38,311 bases of DNA from Halalkalibacillus sediminis. GTDB lineage: Bacteria; Bacillota; Bacilli; Bacillales; Alkalibacillaceae. The position numbers and the translations under genes were made by a program. Under the pieces are notes generated by a model. The model ran no database searches. It saw only the letters and a list, made by a program, of their open reading frames with translations, and was not told where the DNA came from. Location of the stretch: contig NZ_PJNH01000001.1 in the NCBI RefSeq assembly GCF_002844535.1, positions 1,148,997-1,187,307 of the forward strand. The letters run 5' to 3'. Below, one piece after another: positions 23,663-32,665 of this stretch; positions within the stretch are counted from its first letter, which is position 1, and each line of letters starts with the position of its first letter.

Positions 23663-23977
23663 ATGATGAGATGGTATAAGTTAATCGCACCTGCTGCTGT
23701 AGGTATTACAGTTGGTACTATTATCGGTAAAAAAGTAAAAGACCAATGGTTAGTACCTGAAGTAGCACTCAAAAGGGCGAAAGAAGTCTTTAAACAAGAT
23801 GGCCCGATCAGTGGTTCATGGATCATTATGGAGAAGGAAAACTACTCTAAAAGTGATGAGAATTTGCTTGTCTATCGAGGTGGAGTCACTCGAAATGTCG
23901 ATGGAGAAACAACACAATATGAGTTCTTTGTCGATGCAACGAACGGTAAATTAATTGAAAGCAGTAAGATAGGTTAA
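23663..23977 (+). CDS. ytzB: YtzB-like small membrane-anchored protein (PepSY-like)
   Basis: 104 residues from the ATG at 23663 (an adjacent ATG at 23666 has better spacing to TGGAG at 23653-23657; an in-frame GTG at 23657 overlaps the ribosome site). An N-terminal hydrophobic helix (about 4-22) anchors it. The rest is a PepSY-like domain: EVALKRAKEVFKQDGPISGSWI, then YEFFVDATNGKLIESS. It probably faces the outside of the membrane. PepSY domains are thought to modulate peptidases, and it sits beside the peptidase gene ytoP, though the two are divergent. Confidence 0.88.
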   Translation: MMRWYKLIAPAAVGITVGTIIGKKVKDQWLVPEVALKRAKEVFKQDGPISGSWIIMEKENYSKSDENLLVYRGGVTRNVDGETTQYEFFVDATNGKLIESSKIG

Positions 23978-23978
23978 A

Positions 23979-24013
23979 TAAAAAGGTGAGCCATGAAAAA
24001 ATGGCTCACCTTT
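23979..24013 (-). terminator. Terminator between convergent ytzB and ytnP
   Basis: AAAGGTGAGCCAT and ATGGCTCACCTTT form a 13-bp stem with a 6-nt loop. The T run is better on the - strand (after ytnP) than on the + strand, and both directions may use it. Confidence 0.88.
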
Positions 24014-24015
24014 GA

Positions 24016-24870
24016 TTATTCATAAGGATATTGTTCTCTCTCAACACTTTCAGCAATTTTCTTCTCGTCATCGAATTTAAGCGCTCTATAAATGGCATCA
24101 TGATAAAAGATAAACCAACGATTTGATGAATATGCCTCATCTTGCAACTCTTTCTTCACGTGCACACTAGTGACAGGAAAATCATCATAAGCTAGTACCC
24201 ATAATGGATTTTGATGACCATGTGTAGGCATCAAGTCTGCCATATGAATGAATTTATCTTCACCATCATCGAATTTGATGACACAGTGCCCATCACTATG
24301 TCCCCCTGTATGGATCATGCGCAAACCATCAGCCACTTCAATTTCTTGGTCAAATGGAACAACTTGCTCTTTAACAGGCTTCCAGTTTTCTTCCCAGTAC
24401 GTATTTTTCGATCGCATATTCGGATTTCTCATTTCATCCCATTCAGTCTGGGAAACATGAATCGTTGCATTCGGGAACGTGGAGACCAACTCATTATTTT
24501 CATATTTAGTCAGTCCACAAGCATGATCAAAGTGTAAATGAGTCATAAGAACCTCATCAATATCTTCCGCCTTCAATCCTACTTCAGCCAAAGACTGATC
24601 CAATTTTGATTCTTCAAAAACTCCATAGTTCCTTAGCTGCTTTTCACTAAACTTACCTTTGCCAATACCAGATTCGATCAAATAGTTTTTATCATCTAAC
24701 TGCAAAAGAATAGGATCTGTACGAAGTTCAATTTGATTATTTTCGTTACTAGGATACTTCTTACTCCATAATGGTCTTGGAACAACACCAAACATAGCTC
24801 CGCCATCCATATGAGTGACCCCACCATTTAACCAAGTCAGTTTAGCTCGTCCAATTGTCATAGTTTCCAT
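24016..24870 (-). CDS. ytnP: YtnP-like metallo-beta-lactamase-fold hydrolase
   Basis: 284 residues (B. subtilis YtnP 281). The metal-binding signature HLHFDH (111-116) is complete, with further His/Asp ligands in HTGGHSDGH and HMADLMPTH and a C-terminal FYHDA. The N-terminus [29 protein letters not shown] is typical of YtnP. YtnP is related to N-acyl-homoserine lactonases and reported to quench signalling in B. subtilis; the natural substrate is open. AGGAGG lies about 10 bases before the ATG. It starts 21 bases after trmB and is probably co-transcribed with it. Confidence 0.93.
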   Translation of the reverse strand: METMTIGRAKLTWLNGGVTHMDGGAMFGVVPRPLWSKKYPSNENNQIELRTDPILLQLDDKNYLIESGIGKGKFSEKQLRNYGVFEESKLDQSLAEVGLKAEDIDEVLMTHLHFDHACGLTKYENNELVSTFPNATIHVSQTEWDEMRNPNMRSKNTYWEENWKPVKEQVVPFDQEIEVADGLRMIHTGGHSDGHCVIKFDDGEDKFIHMADLMPTHGHQNPLWVLAYDDFPVTSVHVKKELQDEAYSSNRWFIFYHDAIYRALKFDDEKKIAESVEREQYPYE

Positions 24871-24891
24871 CGATACAAGACCTCCTAATAG

Positions 24892-25530
24892 TTATTGAAA
24901 CTTAGCTATACATCGATAAATTCTTTGTCCTTTATTAGAGAATTTTTCTTCATATTCAGTCATCACATTGGTTTCATCGTCTAGAGCATGCAAATCCAAT
25001 ACAACCTCTTCCAATTTCATGCCATACTGCGAAAAGCTCACTAGCGAATATTCGAAAAGGTGTTGATTATCTGTTTTTAAGATAACTTCCCCATCTGGTT
25101 TCAGAACATCCTTATATTGTTCTAAAAATGTATGGAACGTAAGTCGTCTTTTCTCATGTCTAGTTTTCGGCCACGGATCTGAAAAATTTAGATAGATCGT
25201 ATCCACTTCATTGGAACCGAACATCTCTCTTAAATCTTTAGCGTTTTCGTGTATGAGCCGAGCATTTTTCACACCTGCTTCATCCACCTTTTGGATTGCG
25301 CTCACAATAACACTTTTTGCGCGCTCCATTCCGATAAAGTTCACACTAGGGTTCTTCTCAGCCATACCAGCGATAAATTGCCCTTTCCCAGTGCCTATTT
25401 CCAAAGCTAGGGGCTGACTCTCGTCGAATACTTTATTCCATTCCCCTTTTTGTTCAAAAGGTTTAGGAGTAACAATGTGTGTGCTCTCAGCAATGTAATC
25501 ATCTGCCCAAGGCTTGTGTCTTAATCTCAT
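24892..25530 (-). CDS. trmB: tRNA (guanine-N7-)-methyltransferase
   Basis: 212 residues, the standard TrmB size. It transfers a methyl group from SAM to N7 of G46 in tRNA. The SAM-binding motif is ALEIGTGKGQF (42-52), followed by GMERAKSVI. The catalytic/substrate motif SDPWPKTRHEKRRL (117-130) is the family hallmark, and the C-terminal TEYEEKFSNKGQRIYR is also conserved. A GAGGTGA site precedes the ATG. It is upstream of ytnP in the same direction; the small ytzH gene next to it in B. subtilis is not seen here. Confidence 0.97.
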   Translation of the reverse strand: MRLRHKPWADDYIAESTHIVTPKPFEQKGEWNKVFDESQPLALEIGTGKGQFIAGMAEKNPSVNFIGMERAKSVIVSAIQKVDEAGVKNARLIHENAKDLREMFGSNEVDTIYLNFSDPWPKTRHEKRRLTFHTFLEQYKDVLKPDGEVILKTDNQHLFEYSLVSFSQYGMKLEEVVLDLHALDDETNVMTEYEEKFSNKGQRIYRCIAKFQ

Positions 25531-25571
25531 TCTGTCACCTCAAATCTTTCAATTAATTCTTATTATACAAG

Positions 25572-25614
25572 AAAAAAATCTATATCCAAGATGAACTCAT
25601 CGAAGATATAGATT
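25572..25614 (-). terminator. Terminator of ytmP
   Basis: AATCTATATC and GATATAGATT form a 10-bp stem enclosing a smaller GATGA/TCATC hairpin, with a run of seven T on the - strand. It lies 9 bases past the ytmP stop. Confidence 0.85.
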
Positions 25615-25623
25615 GATAGTTAT

Positions 25624-26412
25624 TTAAGCTGTTATATTTGTCTGTCGTTTCAAGTTTTCTTCCACTTCATTCAGTTTCTCTAGTTGTTTTCTTTCGAGGT
25701 GCCAAATGTAGTTTGAAATTGAATGAGCCAACTTGTACCATCTGATTCTCTCCAACAGGTTTTCAGTCATATCGTGACCATATTCCTTAAGCCAGCTTCC
25801 CCACTGTTCACGAGGTACATACTGGTCAAGAATCATACTCAAATCCATTGCTGGGTCAGCGATAACTGCTTGATCCCAGTCAATCAAATAGAGGTTTTCA
25901 TCCTCGGCATATAAGCAATTCTCATGATTGATGTCTGCATGACAAACAACCTTTGACTGGTTTTCAACATATTTTAAAGAGCTTGAAAGGTACTCTAATG
26001 TCTCAGTAATGAAGCTTCTGTCCATTAATTCCAATTGTTCGCATCGCTTCATCAAATTAAAAAGTAAACCTGAGGGCTCAAAAGGCTCTTTTCCCATTCT
26101 CATAAATAAATCAAGAATTTCAGTAGAGTGATGGATTTTGCTTAACATTTCAGTCACTAGATTCGATTTCATCTCACTCTTGCGCAGCACACGGCCTTCA
26201 AGCCATTTTTGAGCCGTTATGACATCACCATTTGCTAAGCGCTTAGTCCACATAAGTTTAGGCACTATGCCTTCAGCTGACAAAATCGCTAAGAAAGGTG
26301 AAGAATTTCGTTTTAAAAATAATTTCTCTTCTGGACTTTTAGCGACATATGCTTCGCCAGATGTACCTCCTGCGGGATGAATGGACCATTCAGGACCAAG
26401 TATATGTTCCAT
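25624..26412 (-). CDS. ytmP: YtmP, aminoglycoside-phosphotransferase-fold kinase
   Basis: 262 residues. It has the APH/choline kinase fold, with Brenner-type catalytic loop VVCHADINHENCLY (156-168; D160, N165) and metal motif IDWDQA (177-182). The N-terminal lobe has LFLKRNSSPF with the likely ATP-contact Lys34. The start MEHILGPEWSIHPAGGTSGEAY is the YtmP pattern. The substrate is unknown; small metabolites, antibiotics or sugars are all possible. The ATG at 26412 has AGGTG 6 bases upstream; a GTG at 26421 is a less likely start. Confidence 0.9.
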   Translation of the reverse strand: MEHILGPEWSIHPAGGTSGEAYVAKSPEEKLFLKRNSSPFLAILSAEGIVPKLMWTKRLANGDVITAQKWLEGRVLRKSEMKSNLVTEMLSKIHHSTEILDLFMRMGKEPFEPSGLLFNLMKRCEQLELMDRSFITETLEYLSSSLKYVENQSKVVCHADINHENCLYAEDENLYLIDWDQAVIADPAMDLSMILDQYVPREQWGSWLKEYGHDMTENLLERIRWYKLAHSISNYIWHLERKQLEKLNEVEENLKRQTNITA

Positions 26413-26555
26413 CACTTTCACCTACTTTTTCAAAAGTATAATTCAAGCTATCAATGATTAAAATTCATACATAAAATTTCTGCATTTAATTTTGCAGACT
26501 AGATAAGATTAACGTATATCATCACTAAGTATCAAGAGGTTATTTAAATTTTACA

Positions 26556-27485
26556 TTAATTTCTTACAACCATTCTCTCTTTTGACTCCTTTGAAACCTT
26601 ACATTTATAACACTTTCCAGTGAAACCATCAGCTTGGTAAGTCAACTGTTCTGAAGAAAATAATTCTATAGTTGAGGCTTTGAAAGTATGTACTTCTTTA
26701 AGCTTCGTGTGTTTCCCTTTAAAAACTGTAGAGAACAATAGCAACAGCTTCCATTTTGAGATCTTTTGAACAACTGTGACAGTAAACTCATCTGAGTTGA
26801 TGGTTGCTTCAGGAGCAATCTTCATGCCTCCTCCAAAATACGGATGATTACTGACCGTCAACATCCAAAGATCATCAAATTCTTTTTTTTCACCATTTAT
26901 GTTTAGAGATAATCTTTTTGGTCTATATATAAACAAAGTAGCTATGAGTCCAAAGACATAGATAAGTGATTTCAACCTCATACGATTGAACCATTTCTTC
27001 AAAAAAGAACGGTTTGCTCGTTCAGCCACTTCCGCATCAAACCCAAACCCTAGGCAGGTGGAGAATAAACGTTGGTTCGATGGATTCTTAAAATCAGTTT
27101 GATAGACTCCGAACCAGTAAGGTTTCAACCCTTTGTATTTAAGTGATGCCCTAAGTTGCTCGTATGCGTCTAAAGGTGTTTTACAGCCTCTAGCAAAATC
27201 ATTCCCTGAGCCAGTCGGGACAAATGAGACTGGAATATCAGGAAATGCTTTTATCCCGTTCATAACTTCATATAATGTGCCGTCCCCTCCAAAAATGAAA
27301 AGCATTTCAATTTGTTGGTGATAAAAAGAGCCAACTTGTTGTGCCAATTTTTCAGCATGGCCAGGATATTCAGAATAGAATGTTTTACACTTATTTTTAT
27401 ATTGAGGATAATCACTCAGAAAGGATTCAAGGACTTCTTGGGACTTATAATTTCCCGCTTTAGGGTTGATGATCATCACATACAT
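26556..27485 (-). CDS. ytlR: YtlR, diacylglycerol kinase-like lipid kinase
   Basis: 309 residues. It belongs to the DagK/YegS catalytic family: NPKAGNYKS near the N-terminus, GGDGT (66-70) of the nucleotide-binding site, TGSGNDFARG (91-100) and a C-terminal beta-rich domain with GFGFDAEVAERA and HPYFGGGMKIAPEA. It probably phosphorylates a lipid at the membrane inner face; the true substrate is not known. AAAGGAG is 8 bases before the ATG. The position beside ytmP and ytlQ matches B. subtilis. Confidence 0.9.
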   Translation of the reverse strand: MYVMIINPKAGNYKSQEVLESFLSDYPQYKNKCKTFYSEYPGHAEKLAQQVGSFYHQQIEMLFIFGGDGTLYEVMNGIKAFPDIPVSFVPTGSGNDFARGCKTPLDAYEQLRASLKYKGLKPYWFGVYQTDFKNPSNQRLFSTCLGFGFDAEVAERANRSFLKKWFNRMRLKSLIYVFGLIATLFIYRPKRLSLNINGEKKEFDDLWMLTVSNHPYFGGGMKIAPEATINSDEFTVTVVQKISKWKLLLLFSTVFKGKHTKLKEVHTFKASTIELFSSEQLTYQADGFTGKCYKCKVSKESKERMVVRN

Positions 27486-27597
27486 AGATTGAACTCCTTT
27501 TTATTCAACATTTGCTACATCAAATTTGGGTTTCATTTTATAATTTAATAATGATTTGGATCTTTGAGCTATCAAAACTTAGAATGGAGTGTTTCAT

Positions 27598-28623
27598 TTG
27601 GAAACATTATGTAAATTTTGCGGCACAGTTTCACCACTCGTTGAAAGTGGTTTTCTTCACGTTCACTCATCATCTAATGCGTATGAATTAGTAGAGAAAT
27701 ATATTGAAGCGACACAATTATCACCTTCACATTTATCAATCCCTTACGATTCACATCAAGAAATCATACCCGCCTTAAAAGGTTGGATCGATGCAGGTTA
27801 TGGGGAAGAATGGATTAAATTATCACCAACAGAAGAGATTAAAAGGCCCATGCACCTGATGATCAAACACCTTTACCACCGCTCAATTAACCCTGAACTA
27901 GTAAAGATTATTGAGAACGAACAATTTGAAGCCCATCTTCAGCCCATTTTTAATATACAAAAAAATGAGCTATATGGTTATGAGTCGTTAATTCGTACCA
28001 CCGCTCAAACAGTCAGCCCTGGTCAGTTGTTTAAATTCGCTGATGATGCTGGTCTGCATTCCTTTTTAGATCAGAGAGCAAGAAAATTGGCCATTCAAAA
28101 GAAAGCAGAAGAAATTGGTCCAGGTTATTACTGTTTCATCAACTTTCTTCCCTCATCTATCTATAATCCTGATTTTTGTCTGCAGCACACTTTCTCTATT
28201 GTTGAGGAGTACGGCGTCAAGGAAAATGAATTAGTCTTTGAAGTAGTTGAAACAGAGGAGATTGATGACACTAATCACTTGAAAGAAATCCTTTATAAAT
28301 ACCAAACCTCAGGTATGCGAGTAGCACTGGATGACTTGGGCGCAGGATTTAATAATTTAGAGAAGTTGAGTGAACTAGAACCAGATATAATAAAGATCGA
28401 CCGAGCTTACATTGATGATTGTGCCAATAATCAAGAAAAACAATCCTTCATTTCTCAAGCGATTGAACTTGGAAAGAAACTAGGTATAGTTACACTAGCC
28501 GAAGGTATTGAAACAAAAGAAGAACTAGAGTGGTTAACAAGTCAAGGTGTGGACCTTGCTCAAGGTTATTATCTTGGCCGGCCAGCAAAAGATCCTATTC
28601 ATGCAATTCCACAAAATCAATAG
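27598..28623 (+). CDS. EAL-domain c-di-GMP phosphodiesterase with Cys-pair N-terminal region
   Basis: 341 residues. The N-terminal about 100 residues have one CxxC (C5, C8 in LCKFCG) and no recognised sensor domain. The EAL domain covers about 102-338 and keeps the residues for c-di-GMP hydrolysis: E129 (ESL variant of EAL), N182 (INFLPSS), E218, D245/D246 (ALDDLGAGF), K266 (IIKID), E302 (LAEGIET) and Q322 (AQGYYLGRP). It should therefore be active. No GGDEF domain is attached. TTG at 27598 is chosen, with GGAG 8 bases upstream; the in-frame GTG at 27589 overlaps that site. It lies convergent and directly abutting ytlQ: the two stop codons touch. Confidence 0.9.
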   Translation: METLCKFCGTVSPLVESGFLHVHSSSNAYELVEKYIEATQLSPSHLSIPYDSHQEIIPALKGWIDAGYGEEWIKLSPTEEIKRPMHLMIKHLYHRSINPELVKIIENEQFEAHLQPIFNIQKNELYGYESLIRTTAQTVSPGQLFKFADDAGLHSFLDQRARKLAIQKKAEEIGPGYYCFINFLPSSIYNPDFCLQHTFSIVEEYGVKENELVFEVVETEEIDDTNHLKEILYKYQTSGMRVALDDLGAGFNNLEKLSELEPDIIKIDRAYIDDCANNQEKQSFISQAIELGKKLGIVTLAEGIETKEELEWLTSQGVDLAQGYYLGRPAKDPIHAIPQNQ

Positions 28624-29538
28624 TTACTCCTCAGAAAAGACGTCATCATCGTCCTCCCATACGGGTCTTTTGATGGACGTCTTTTGTGTATGTTGAAGTA
28701 AAGCTTCAGCTATTTTTAATTGTTGATGCTTTAAAGGATAGCTGGTTCTTCTATGTTCCTGAAACCATTGTTGATAATTTTTCGAGTCGATAACTTGGGT
28801 TTTATAAAGTTTTTGCTGATGAGTTACATGATGACTTTCAGATAAAATCACCTTTTCTACAGGGTACTCCAATCCTTTAAGATCCAAAATGCTATGTATC
28901 GTCTTCTCCATTCTCTTAAGACCAATCATCGGGCTGACAATCGTTCGCTCCTCTTGATTTTCTACTACATTCCATTTTCTTTCATCGACCGCTTCATAAT
29001 ACGCTTCATCATCAGAATTCTCCAATAGTGAAAGGCACATGATTTTAGCCGGAGTGACTATAATCACTTCCGCCTCAACAGCTGCATTTTTTAATTTGAA
29101 AATCGGCTGATATAAGATTAAGAACGTATCTGGGAATCGCTGAAGAAAATATTTCAACCTTTCATCCTGTTCATACATTTTATCCAAGAATGATACCTCT
29201 TGAAGTGTACTGGAAGCCCACTTCAGCTGAAAAGCAAATACTTTATCTAAAAATTGATGCTTTAACTCCAGCTCAGTTTCAGGCCAGTGTATAACAGGCT
29301 CTTCCACATCAATGTCTTCTTTTTCTTTATTTCTTCTCCACCATTTTTTCAATCTAGAGGAATTTTCTTTTTCCTCCTTAGGTTCATCAAATATTAAATC
29401 ACCAGAAAGGTGTTGTTGCCATTGTTCATGAATAGATGAATAATTCTCTTTTTTGAAACGTATAAATTGTCCGGTGTACTGGAAGATATCTGATTCATAT
29501 CGAGATATATAATCTTGTAATTTAATTAATTGAGCCAT
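28624..29538 (-). CDS. ytlQ: YtlQ-like protein (possible NERD-type fold)
   Basis: 304 residues, soluble. The start MAQLIKLQDYISRYESDIFQYTGQFIRFK and the gene order fit YtlQ. The central region (about 140-200), with FLILYQPIFKLKNAAVEAEVIIVTPAKI, resembles the NERD (nuclease-related) beta-core, but catalytic residues cannot be confirmed by eye. An insert near 50-75 is very rich in Lys/Glu, and the C-terminus is acidic (EDDDDVFSEE). AAAGGTG lies 7 bases before the ATG. It follows ytlP by 17 bases and is probably in one operon with it. Function unknown. Confidence 0.8.
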   Translation of the reverse strand: MAQLIKLQDYISRYESDIFQYTGQFIRFKKENYSSIHEQWQQHLSGDLIFDEPKEEKENSSRLKKWWRRNKEKEDIDVEEPVIHWPETELELKHQFLDKVFAFQLKWASSTLQEVSFLDKMYEQDERLKYFLQRFPDTFLILYQPIFKLKNAAVEAEVIIVTPAKIMCLSLLENSDDEAYYEAVDERKWNVVENQEERTIVSPMIGLKRMEKTIHSILDLKGLEYPVEKVILSESHHVTHQQKLYKTQVIDSKNYQQWFQEHRRTSYPLKHQQLKIAEALLQHTQKTSIKRPVWEDDDDVFSEE

Positions 29539-29555
29539 CCATGTTCACCTTTGCT

Positions 29556-30113
29556 TTATATAGGATATGTTTTTACTACTTCATATTTACGTTCTCGTTC
29601 CGGATGTACACGATAAAGATTTATGCAATTCACCTTAAATGAGGAAGAAGTTTGGTCAAGTTTTTGATTTAAAGCTTCAAGAGATAGTTGCAGCTTATCC
29701 TTTTCCCACTTTTTTGCCAATGTGACATGGGGGCGGAAACGCCTCTTGTCTTCTTCAAATCCCAACTTCTTTAATTTGGTTTCCATCAAATTCTTAATAG
29801 ACAGTAGGTTTTCTTCTTTTTCTATAAGCCCATACATCACCCTAGGCTGATCCTCTTTTCCGAAGAAGTTGATACCATTTAAAGCAAGTTCAAATGGGGA
29901 GTAGTCTTTAAGATCTTTCATCAGCTCTTCTACCTGCCTTACCTGACTAGAAGAAACCGCACCCAAAAATTTGATTGTTACATGAAAATCATCCATATGT
30001 ACCCACTTTTTATATTTTACAAATGGCTCTACTTCATTTTGCCAGTCGGCCAATACCTCACTTACCTCAGAAGGTATAGGTATTCCAATAAAATAATGGG
30101 GTTCATCAGCCAT
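29556..30113 (-). CDS. ytlP: RNA 2',3'-cyclic phosphodiesterase (2H superfamily)
   Basis: 185 residues, the size of ThpR/LigT proteins. The two catalytic HxT motifs are HVT at 44-46 (FHVTIKFLG) and 129-131 (PHVTLAKKW). It begins with HYFIGIPIPSEV, typical of the family. It hydrolyses 2',3'-cyclic phosphate ends on RNA and may ligate RNA 2'-5' in vitro. The ribosome site upstream of the ATG is weak. B. subtilis YtlP lies in the same order before ytlQ. Confidence 0.93.
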   Translation of the reverse strand: MADEPHYFIGIPIPSEVSEVLADWQNEVEPFVKYKKWVHMDDFHVTIKFLGAVSSSQVRQVEELMKDLKDYSPFELALNGINFFGKEDQPRVMYGLIEKEENLLSIKNLMETKLKKLGFEEDKRRFRPHVTLAKKWEKDKLQLSLEALNQKLDQTSSSFKVNCINLYRVHPERERKYEVVKTYPI

Positions 30114-30204
30114 TCATGACCACTCTTCTTTCTTGTGTGAATTTTTAGACACTTTTCTATATTGTACATGATTTCTTCTTATCTAAGAAGTTAAAACGAT
30201 ATTT

Positions 30205-30918
30205 TTATGCATTGGAAAGTGAAGCTATTTCATCAGGTGTGAGTTCACGGTATTGTCCTTCCTCCAAGTGTGAATCAAGGGTCAGGTTACCGATTTTCAC
30301 ACGCTTCAGCGTCAAAACATGTTTATCAACCGCTTTGAACATTCTTTTGATCTGATGGAATTTTCCTTCAGATATCGTTATGGTCACATCAGAGGTCTCA
30401 GTAGTTGTTCGATTCACTTTAAGTAAAGCTGGCTTTGTTTCATACCCGTCCTCTAAAGTGATTCCCGATTCGAACCTCCTGATATCTTCGTCGGTCACTT
30501 CACAGGTTACGGTTGCTTCATATACTTTATCAACATGTTTTTTGGGGGACATCAGCTGATGCGAAAATTCTCCATCATTAGTAATTAATAAAAGGCCTGT
30601 CGTATCTTTATCTAATCGCCCTACTGGAAATAAATGTTGAGGGCGATATTTTTCTTCAATCAGATCTATTACGCATTGATGCATGTCGTCGTGCGTTGCA
30701 GAGATAACGCCTGTTGGTTTATTCATCATTAGGTAGATATAGGATTGGTAGTGCACTTTTTCATTACCAACATAAACCTCAGACGTCTCAGGGTCCACAT
30801 GAGTCGATGAAGAAGATATAGTTTCCCCATCAACTATGACCATCTTTTTTTTCAAAAGTTTCTTAACGTCTTTCCTAGAACCAAAACCTTGGTTCGATAA
30901 AAGCTTGTCGATTCGCAA
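30205..30918 (-). CDS. rsuA: 16S rRNA pseudouridine synthase (RsuA family)
   Basis: 237 residues. The N-terminal S4 RNA-binding domain (1-50: RIDKLLSNQGFGSRKDVKKLLK) is followed by the RsuA/RluB/RluE catalytic domain, with MMNKPTGVISA, PVGRLDKDTTGLLLITNDG (catalytic D103) and the C-terminal SEGKFHQIKRMF. It probably makes pseudouridine 516 in 16S rRNA. The start is TTG at 30918 with GGGGTG 5 bases upstream. B. subtilis has a relative (ytzG) at this locus, and the symbol is given by family. It lies 29 bases after ytgP and is likely co-transcribed. Confidence 0.93.
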   Translation of the reverse strand: MRIDKLLSNQGFGSRKDVKKLLKKKMVIVDGETISSSSTHVDPETSEVYVGNEKVHYQSYIYLMMNKPTGVISATHDDMHQCVIDLIEEKYRPQHLFPVGRLDKDTTGLLLITNDGEFSHQLMSPKKHVDKVYEATVTCEVTDEDIRRFESGITLEDGYETKPALLKVNRTTTETSDVTITISEGKFHQIKRMFKAVDKHVLTLKRVKIGNLTLDSHLEEGQYRELTPDEIASLSNA

Positions 30919-30947
30919 AAGAGCACCCCACTTTTATATATGAAAAG

Positions 30948-32576
30948 TTATTTGAAGTCAAAGAACACTTTCGAGAAGCGTTTCACCCTACTACCTAACA
31001 ATCGTTCTAACAGAGTTGTATGATAAGCAATTACGAAATATATATAAGCTCCTATTCCAACTGAGAACACTAATTGAGTGATTAACTTCAATTTACTTGG
31101 TTCTTCAGCAAAAAAGCTTCCTACGATCATATTTGCAAGTAAGACAAAGGTGCCCATGACCGTAGTCATAATAGCGATTAGTAATGTCTTTTTAAATAAT
31201 GGACGGATATTAAATCTAGTAACTCGATAGATTTTAATAAGGTTCATAGCTGAAGCTGTAATGACTGCTAACCCAGTTGCGAACACGGCACCTTTTGCAC
31301 CGAACCACATAATGAATGGTACGTTTGCGATAATTTTAATTCCTAGTCCAGTAGACAAGCTCAATAGAGTGAAGTTCTGTCGATTGATCCCTTGCAGGAT
31401 CGAGGCACTTACTGTAAATAAAGCAAAGAATAACGCTACAGGTGCATAATAAGCAAGCAAAGGACCTGCATAACTTATGGAATCTACACTATAAAAAGAT
31501 CCGTAAGCCTGGTCTGATAATAGAGATAATCCTACTACGGCCGGAAGAATGATGAAGATTATGATCAATAAGGCTTGGTTAATATAATGGGTGTATTCAT
31601 CATAATCGTCTCGGGTAAATGCTCCTGTAATGGCTGGAAGTACAGCCAGGGATAACCCCGTAGCTAATGTAACCGGTATAATCGCAAGTTTATGACCGTA
31701 AAAACTAATTACAGAAAAAAGGTCCTCAGATATTCCCGCCTGTCCAATTTGAGCCATCGCACGATTAAAAGTAAATTGATCTACCAGTTGATAAAGAGGT
31801 GTTGCGATGCCCACTAATACAAATGGACCTGCATACGAAAGCAATTCTTTCGTCATTTGTACCCTAGTAAAACTGGATTCGACCTCAGCTTCATCCATTT
31901 CTTTTTCTATTAGAGGTCTACGTTTTTTATAGTATCCTAGTAACACCAAGGCAGACGCAATTGCACCGATAAAGGCAGCAAAAGTTGCAACTCCAACCGC
32001 AAAAGTAACTGTTCCTCCAAGTACATGGATGACAACGAAAGCACCTGCAAGTACGAAACCAATACGAACGATTTGTTCTACAACTACAGATACAGCTGTC
32101 GGACCCATGGATTCATGTCCCTGAAAATATCCACGAACAAGACTCATTGGAGGAATGATTAGTAATGCGAAACTGACCATCTGAATGACGAACTTAACAT
32201 CTTCAACACTGTTTTCCATCTTTTCATTCGGGATAACAAGGCCCGCTAACCAACCGGCACTCAAAAACATCACAGCAAAGGCTACGAAACCTGTACCGAT
32301 CATAATCGCCATACCTGTCCTGAACATCGACTCTTTAGTAGCATAGTCACCCATTGAATGATACTTAGATACAAACTTCGACATCGCTAAAGGAATCCCA
32401 AGAGTCGCAATACTTATAAAAATCATATAGGGGACATACGCATAGTTGTAAAGCGCACCACCTGTTCCACCTACAAGCATAAAAAAAGGAATCGTGTAAA
32501 GCATTCCTAGTAATTTAGATAAAAAATTGGCACCCGACAACATCATGGTGCCTCTCACTATATTTGATTTTGCCAT
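30948..32576 (-). CDS. ytgP: YtgP/MurJ-family lipid II flippase
   Basis: 542 residues with about 14 predicted transmembrane helices, MOP superfamily (polysaccharide/MATE fold). The start NIVRGTMMLSGANFLSKLLGMLYTIPF and the LYNYAYVPYM and GYFQGHESMGPTAVSVVVEQIVRI blocks are typical of YtgP, the MurJ of B. subtilis, which flips lipid II to the outer membrane face for peptidoglycan synthesis. AGGTG precedes the ATG. It is divergent from ytfP and is first in the unit that continues to the pseudouridine synthase gene. Confidence 0.95.
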   Translation of the reverse strand: MAKSNIVRGTMMLSGANFLSKLLGMLYTIPFFMLVGGTGGALYNYAYVPYMIFISIATLGIPLAMSKFVSKYHSMGDYATKESMFRTGMAIMIGTGFVAFAVMFLSAGWLAGLVIPNEKMENSVEDVKFVIQMVSFALLIIPPMSLVRGYFQGHESMGPTAVSVVVEQIVRIGFVLAGAFVVIHVLGGTVTFAVGVATFAAFIGAIASALVLLGYYKKRRPLIEKEMDEAEVESSFTRVQMTKELLSYAGPFVLVGIATPLYQLVDQFTFNRAMAQIGQAGISEDLFSVISFYGHKLAIIPVTLATGLSLAVLPAITGAFTRDDYDEYTHYINQALLIIIFIILPAVVGLSLLSDQAYGSFYSVDSISYAGPLLAYYAPVALFFALFTVSASILQGINRQNFTLLSLSTGLGIKIIANVPFIMWFGAKGAVFATGLAVITASAMNLIKIYRVTRFNIRPLFKKTLLIAIMTTVMGTFVLLANMIVGSFFAEEPSKLKLITQLVFSVGIGAYIYFVIAYHTTLLERLLGSRVKRFSKVFFDFK

Positions 32577-32665
32577 TATTACACCTACTATTGTTTTTCA
32601 ATTCGACATTTTTATTCTATCATAGAATTAGCAAAGAAAAATACGTAGAAGGGCATGAAATATAA

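Noticed and set aside
26479-26498. TCTGCA...TGCAGA hairpin between ytlR and ytmP
   Set aside because: The stem is short and the following tract weak. A partial terminator is possible but not supported enough to list.
30173-30188. Small hairpin (CTTCTTA/TAAGAAG) between the pseudouridine synthase gene and ytlP
   Set aside because: It has a 2-nt loop and no T run in either direction, so it is not called a terminator.
32614-32628. ATTCTAT-C-ATAGAAT palindrome between ytgP and ytfP
   Set aside because: The AT-rich palindrome overlaps likely -10 regions of divergent genes but has no recognised regulator or repeat copies in the window.
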